Assembly: GCF_026167545.1 (NCBI RefSeq)
Contig: NZ_CP110678.1
Span: 1-64,000, forward strand
Source: Sphingomonas sp. S1-29
GTDB lineage: Bacteria; Pseudomonadota; Alphaproteobacteria; Sphingomonadales; Sphingomonadaceae
Direction of reading: 5' to 3'
Length of the DNA stretch: 64,000 nt
Position numbers and translations under genes: made by a program. The number at the start of each line of letters is the position of its first letter. Within the stretch, counting starts at the first letter, position 1. Shown in pieces: positions 60,809-64,000 of the stretch. Under the pieces are notes generated by a model. The model was not told the origin of the DNA, did no database searches, and saw only the letters and a list, made by a program, of their open reading frames with translations.

Positions 60809-61336
60809 TTATTGCGGGGCGGCGAGATACGCGATCACGTCGGCGCGCTTCTGTTCGTCGGGGATGCCGGCGAACGCCATCTTGGTGCCGGGCACCACGC
60901 GCTGCGGGTTTTCGAGATACTGGAACAGCTTTTCCGGTGTCCAGGTGATGCCGCTGTTCTTGTTGGCGGGGGTGTAGTTGTAGCCCGCAACCGTACCTGC
61001 GGCGCGGCCAACGATGCCCGCGAGCGAGGGGCCGATCTTGTTCACTCCGGCCTCGACTGCATGGCAAGTCTGGCACTGGAGGAACACCGTCTTGCCGCTG
61101 GCGGCGTCGCCGGTGAAGCTGGCGAAGGTCGCGCCGGTTACCGTCGTGGTATCGTCGGGCGCGGGCGCGGTCGCCGCCGGTGCAGCAGCGGGTGCCGCCG
61201 CGGTCGTCGCGGTGTTGGTGGCGGGGGCCGCTGCCTTTTCTTCTGATTCTCCACCCGAGCAGGCGGCGAGCGTCAGCGCGGTGGTCGCTACGCCCAATGA
61301 AAGCCATCCCGTGCGCTTCATCGATCCAAAGTTCAT
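60809..61336 (-). CDS. lipoprotein-like cytochrome c (class I, c2-like)
   Basis: A 175-residue protein. The signal peptide has a lipobox (LTLAAC, Cys26), followed by an Ala/Thr/Pro-rich flexible linker (about 30-65) and a single-heme cytochrome c domain with CQTCH (88-92) and distal Met in GTKMAFAG. A membrane-tethered c2-like cytochrome could carry electrons to PufC or the oxidase, as inferred from its location. ATG 61336 follows AGGAG. Two AACGGTAC repeats 12 bp apart lie upstream. Confidence 0.88.
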   Translation of the reverse strand: MNFGSMKRTGWLSLGVATTALTLAACSGGESEEKAAAPATNTATTAAAPAAAPAATAPAPDDTTTVTGATFASFTGDAASGKTVFLQCQTCHAVEAGVNKIGPSLAGIVGRAAGTVAGYNYTPANKNSGITWTPEKLFQYLENPQRVVPGTKMAFAGIPDEQKRADVIAYLAAPQ

Positions 61337-61693
61337 TCGCCTGCTCCTAACCTGTTTAAACGGTACGCTTAACGGTACTCTACATCGGTGCAATACAACC
61401 CGTCAGTTACGATCTGCTGCCGTGGCGGGACGCTGCCATCCTATGTTTACCACCCCCGTGGCAAGCCGCAAGTCGAACCCGTGCAATACGGTCTTTAATA
61501 CTGCAAAATGGGCGTTTCCAAGATTCCCAAGGTTGGCCAAGGTTGGCAAACTATCCCGTTATTACAGGCACTTAGCTTGTAAAGTGTCGGGACGGTGCAC
61601 CATCTTTGGCAAGCGTTCGAACCCCCGAGCTAACCCCCGCATACGGTGGGGTTAACCGGAGTTTTCGATGATGGACAAACTTGGAGGCAACAA
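61337..61693. other. intergenic region at the start of the integrase element
   Basis: 357 bp without a convincing gene. It contains the AACGGTAC pair near the cytochrome gene, a tandem 10-bp repeat CCAAGGTTGG (61527-61546), a hairpin TAACCCC/GGGGTTA (61631-61654), and the integrase Shine-Dalgarno (GGAGG, near 61682). Base composition is less GC-rich than the cluster. An attachment-site core or integrase arm sites may lie here. No tRNA gene is seen. Confidence 0.5.
61527..61546. repeat. tandem 10-bp repeat CCAAGGTTGG x2
   Basis: Two adjacent copies of CCAAGGTTGG, each nearly self-complementary. This is the kind of iterated short site used by integrases or their helpers. Its position 150 bp before the integrase fits, but the role is unproven. 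Confidence 0.55.
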
Positions 61694-62929
61694 ATGGCAA
61701 AGAAAATCCCAGCACGACCAACAGCCCGTTTTATCGCGGACTTGGAAACACGCGACAAAGATTACCAAATCGGCGATGAAACGGTGAGCAATCTATTTCT
61801 GCTTATTCGACCCACGGGTCTGAAAAGGTGGACTTACGATGCGGCGAATATTTGCAACACCAGCAGCCGTCGCATCAAAATGTCGCTGGGGACTTACCCG
61901 GCCTATACGCTCGCCGAAGCTCGCGAGTGGGCAGATCAGCTAAACCGCCTACGGGGCAGGGGTATCGATCCGCGTATCGCCAAGGCGGAAGCGGAGGCGG
62001 AAGAGGCGCGCAAGACCGACAACACGCTCCGCACAGTCCATGGGCTGTATATCGCCCACAAGAAGCTTGAGGGGCTCCGGACGATCGATGAGAAAATCCG
62101 CCTTATGGAGCGCAATGTGTTCCCCCAGCATGGCGACCGGCCCATTGACGATTTTACGAAGAGCGATGCGCGCGCTTGCGTTCAGGTCATGCGCGACCGT
62201 GGGGCCGCCGGTGCTGCCAACAATATGCTGGCCGAGCTGCAAGCATTTCTTCGGTGGGCGGCGGCGGAGGATCATGTAGAGCATAATGTCGCGGCGAGCA
62301 TCCTGAAAACCGGTGGCGGGAACCCTCGGCGCGCTCTCAAGATGCACGAACTCGTATGGCTGTGGCGGGCTCTCGATAGCTATGACGCGGATCAAGCCGA
62401 TCCCATTCGGCTGCTTATCCTAACCGGTTGTCGCGTCATGGAATCGCACGGTGCCGCGTTAGCCGAAATCCGGAACGGCATTTGGACCCTCCCACGAGAG
62501 AGGGCGAAGACGAAGGTGGTATGCGAACTGCCGCTCGCGCCACTCGCAAAATCAATTTTTGGGGGGGCTCGCGAACGGGCGATGAAGAGGGGCTGGAGCC
62601 ATTGCTTCCGTTCGCGACCGTATCGCACGATGGCCCACCCTATGCTGTCATCGCTGCGCAACGATCTCGATCGGATGGCTAAGCTCGAAGGCGAGACCGT
62701 CGAGCCGTGGGATTTGCATTGCATTCGGCACGCCGTTCGCACCGAAATCGTCGCGGGCGATCCATCCAATATCCCGATTGCCGAAAGGATACTGAACCAC
62801 GCCACCACCGGTATCGTCAACCGCTACGACCATAACACCTACAACCCGGCGAAACTTAAGTTGTTGTCAGCATGGGAAGCGCGGATAGTGGCAGAAGTCG
62901 CAGCAAATGAAGAACGCATCGCCGCCTAA
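61694..62929 (+). CDS. P4-type tyrosine recombinase / integrase
   Basis: A 411-residue site-specific recombinase. An N-terminal arm-binding domain of the DUF4102 type (LFLLIRPTGLKRWTYDA, KMSLGTYPAYTLAEAREWA) and a core-binding helical part (about 100-200) precede the catalytic domain (about 215-390). Catalytic residues are seen in LLILTGCRVMESHGA (Arg), DLHCIRHAVRTE (His-x-x-Arg) and ILNHATTGIVNRYDHNTY (His, Tyr). ATG 61694 follows GGAGG; the open frame upstream is not family-like. It marks an integrated element at the right edge of the cluster. Confidence 0.93.
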   Translation: MAKKIPARPTARFIADLETRDKDYQIGDETVSNLFLLIRPTGLKRWTYDAANICNTSSRRIKMSLGTYPAYTLAEAREWADQLNRLRGRGIDPRIAKAEAEAEEARKTDNTLRTVHGLYIAHKKLEGLRTIDEKIRLMERNVFPQHGDRPIDDFTKSDARACVQVMRDRGAAGAANNMLAELQAFLRWAAAEDHVEHNVAASILKTGGGNPRRALKMHELVWLWRALDSYDADQADPIRLLILTGCRVMESHGAALAEIRNGIWTLPRERAKTKVVCELPLAPLAKSIFGGARERAMKRGWSHCFRSRPYRTMAHPMLSSLRNDLDRMAKLEGETVEPWDLHCIRHAVRTEIVAGDPSNIPIAERILNHATTGIVNRYDHNTYNPAKLKLLSAWEARIVAEVAANEERIAA

Positions 62930-63002
62930 TCGTGTTTAGCTTGACAAGTGTCCATTTGGATATACTGTTCGTGCGCTCTTTTTTGTAGACAGTCTTGGTC
63001 AA

Positions 63003-63044
63003 CCTTCGTATCTAGTCGTCATCGGAAACGACTAGATACGAGGG
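63003..63044 (+). promoter_or_regulatory. 17-bp inverted repeat before the AlpA-like gene
   Basis: CGTATCTAGTCGT (63007-63019) and ACGACTAGATACG (63028-63040) are perfectly complementary. Four further pairs, one a G-T wobble, extend the stem outward to 17. The loop is eight bases. It lies six bases before the ATG. It may be an operator or an RNA hairpin that hides the ribosome-binding site. Confidence 0.6.
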
Positions 63045-63050
63045 TTTGTT

Positions 63051-63242
63051 ATGAACATGAGCGAAGACTGCTGGATTACTGCTAAAGAAGCGTGCGCGCT
63101 GCTGTCGATTACCGACACGCATTTGGCAATGCATTGCAAAAAGAATCGCGTCGAGAAGAAGCGGCTGCTTAACGCCGCGACGGGTGAGCTAAGCCGCAAT
63201 GTCCGTTATCGTAAGACCGATGTTCTCAAGCTGCTCGCATAG
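63051..63242 (+). CDS. AlpA/excisionase-like DNA-binding protein
   Basis: A 63-residue winged-helix-type small protein. It begins SEDCWITAKEACALLSITD and continues with a helix-turn-helix followed by a basic wing (HCKKNRVEKKRLLNAATG) and KTDVLKLLA. This is the MerR-like excisionase/AlpA fold found beside P4-type integrases, where it controls integrase or excision. Start ATG 63051 or 63057. Confidence 0.7.
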   Translation: MNMSEDCWITAKEACALLSITDTHLAMHCKKNRVEKKRLLNAATGELSRNVRYRKTDVLKLLA

Positions 63243-63252
63243 GGGTGGGGCT

Positions 63253-63465
63253 ATGCGAACGGTTATAGATGCTAGGGTGCACGATCTCGAAACTATCGAG
63301 GATTGGTGCGAAGGCTGTGGCATCGCGCAGGATTGGCAACCTGTCTGGGGCGATGCTGGAATGATAGGGTGGGTTATCGAAGCCAACCCCGACGACCGTT
63401 TCTTATTGAGGCTACGGTTCGGTTTTGCGCCGGTAGAATTGTGGAAGGGGCAGCGATATGGGTGA
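63253..63465 (+). CDS. hypothetical protein (70 aa)
   Basis: A short, acidic, aromatic-rich protein (MRTVIDARVHDLETIEDWCE). It has no signal or membrane segment. Two Cys lie in WCEGCGIAQDW. ATG 63253 has GGGGTGGGG upstream. Overlaps the next gene by eight bases. Not recognised; typical small cargo of integrated elements. Confidence 0.6.
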   Translation: MRTVIDARVHDLETIEDWCEGCGIAQDWQPVWGDAGMIGWVIEANPDDRFLLRLRFGFAPVELWKGQRYG

Positions 63466-63934
63466 GTTGATCTCTTTCGCGGGCACGCTGATGCTGATCG
63501 GCATCGTCGGCTTGTTCGTCCTGATGGGTGTCATGTCGCTGATCGATTCTGCCCGCGTATACATTACCAAACCTCACTTGCGGGAGGATGTAGCCTATGA
63601 GGTCCAAAATCAATTTTTAGGGCTTGGCGCGTGCGCCGCTGTGATCGGTTGCATGTGGTTGTTCAGCGAGAACATTCGCGCCAATCGCGAAGAGAGCGAG
63701 CTTGTCCGTATCGAAACCATCAAGACCGATGTTGGCCTTGATGGTTTCGAGGACGGTCGCAACTACTCTTGCACGGACGATTGCTCGGGTCATGAAGCAG
63801 GGTTTGAATGGGCGGCGCATTACCGATCCCTAGATGCCTTCGATTGCAGCGACGACAATGGGGACAGCTTCCAAGAGGGCTGCTTCGACTATATCGAAGA
63901 GGTCGAGCGGCGGATCAAAGACACTGAAGCCTGA
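63458..63934 (+). CDS. hypothetical membrane protein with SGHEAGFEWA-type domain
   Basis: A 158-residue protein with two N-terminal membrane segments (about 5-28 and 55-68). The soluble C-terminal domain carries SCTDDCSGHEAGFEWA and is rich in Asp/Glu and paired cysteines (FDCSDD, EGCFDYIEEVERR). This short motif occurs in many phage/island hypothetical proteins; no function is known. Overlaps its upstream neighbour by eight bases. Confidence 0.65.
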   Translation: MGELISFAGTLMLIGIVGLFVLMGVMSLIDSARVYITKPHLREDVAYEVQNQFLGLGACAAVIGCMWLFSENIRANREESELVRIETIKTDVGLDGFEDGRNYSCTDDCSGHEAGFEWAAHYRSLDAFDCSDDNGDSFQEGCFDYIEEVERRIKDTEA

Positions 63935-63935
63935 A

Positions 63936-64000
63936 ATGGATTTCGTCATCGTCCGAAAGAATGACGCGCAAATGCAGATCATCCCATTGAAACTCGATGG
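63936..64000 (+). CDS. partial ORF running off the window end
   Basis: An open frame beginning ATG 63936, just after the preceding stop, and continuing beyond the window (MDFVIVRKNDAQMQIIPLKL). Only 21 codons are visible, too few to identify. Confidence 0.35.
   Translation, partial: MDFVIVRKNDAQMQIIPLKLD

Larger units (their letters stand above)
61694..64000 (+). mobile_element. left end of an integrated element (integrase, AlpA-like, cargo), continues past the window
   Basis: A P4-type integrase, an AlpA-like regulator and small unfamiliar ORFs in order, with lower GC than the flanking genes. The far end and the attachment sites are outside or not visible. Type (island, ICE or prophage-like) cannot be decided. 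Confidence 0.6.

Noticed and set aside
61608..61630. GTTCGAA motif resembling a tRNA T-loop, possibly the integrase target
   Set aside because: Flanking bases do not pair as a T-stem and no cloverleaf can be drawn around it.
62949..62966. TGT-N12-ACT, close to a PpsR site, after the integrase
   Set aside because: Outside the photosynthesis cluster, lacks inner symmetry and overlaps promoter-like TTGACA; more likely chance.

Overview
The window is GC-rich alphaproteobacterial chromosome. It carries a complete anoxygenic photosynthesis gene cluster (about 19.4-60.7 kb), whose gene set and neighbours fit a sphingomonad-type aerobic anoxygenic phototroph. Reasons: type-2 reaction centre genes with an LH1 antenna only, the O2-dependent cyclase acsF with no bchE, a tetraheme PufC, no puc, pufX or pufQ, spirilloxanthin/spheroidene-type crtCDF, and palindromic repeats typical of these genomes. 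The genus is inferred, not proven.

Layout. 0-12.4 kb holds housekeeping genes: dnaA, trpS, murJ, secB, a Tim44-like protein, mltA, an Smr protein, dapE between two EAL-domain c-di-GMP proteins, then a GST. 13.4-18.5 kb is a cytochrome c maturation operon, ccmCDEFGHI. Two of its genes (ccmF, ccmH) carry in-frame palindromic repeats. 18.5-19.9 kb holds a DUF2189 membrane protein and a first TspO, divergent from bchI.

Photosynthesis cluster. Forward: bchIDO plus a 47-aa membrane peptide. Reverse: crtD-crtC. Forward: crtF, then bchCXYZ-pufBALMC, a superoperon-like run interrupted by a palindromic repeat between bchY and bchZ. Next come DUF3422, DUF4197 and a small six-cysteine protein. Reverse from 53.9 to 38.7 kb is one long, mostly overlapping run: bchF-bchN-bchB-bchH-bchL-bchM-lhaA-puhA-puhB-puhC-orf96-acsF-puhE-hemA. 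Forward again: the regulators aerR/ppaA and ppsR/crtJ, then bchG-pucC-like-bchP-tspO-orf80. Early carotenoid genes (crtE, crtB, crtI) are absent and must lie elsewhere.

Regulation. TGT-N12-ACA (PpsR/CrtJ-type) sites or close variants lie before bchI, between crtD and crtF, before bchC (two boxes 8 bp apart), before bchF/aerR (again two boxes 8 bp apart, over a plausible -35/-10), and before bchG. None was found directly before pufB or hemA. Since ppsR and aerR lie inside the cluster, it appears to encode its own redox/light switch.

End of window. After a lipoprotein-like cytochrome c (60.8 kb), a lower-GC region begins: a P4-type integrase, an AlpA-like regulator behind a 17-bp inverted repeat, and small cargo ORFs. 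This is probably the edge of an integrated element next to the cluster.
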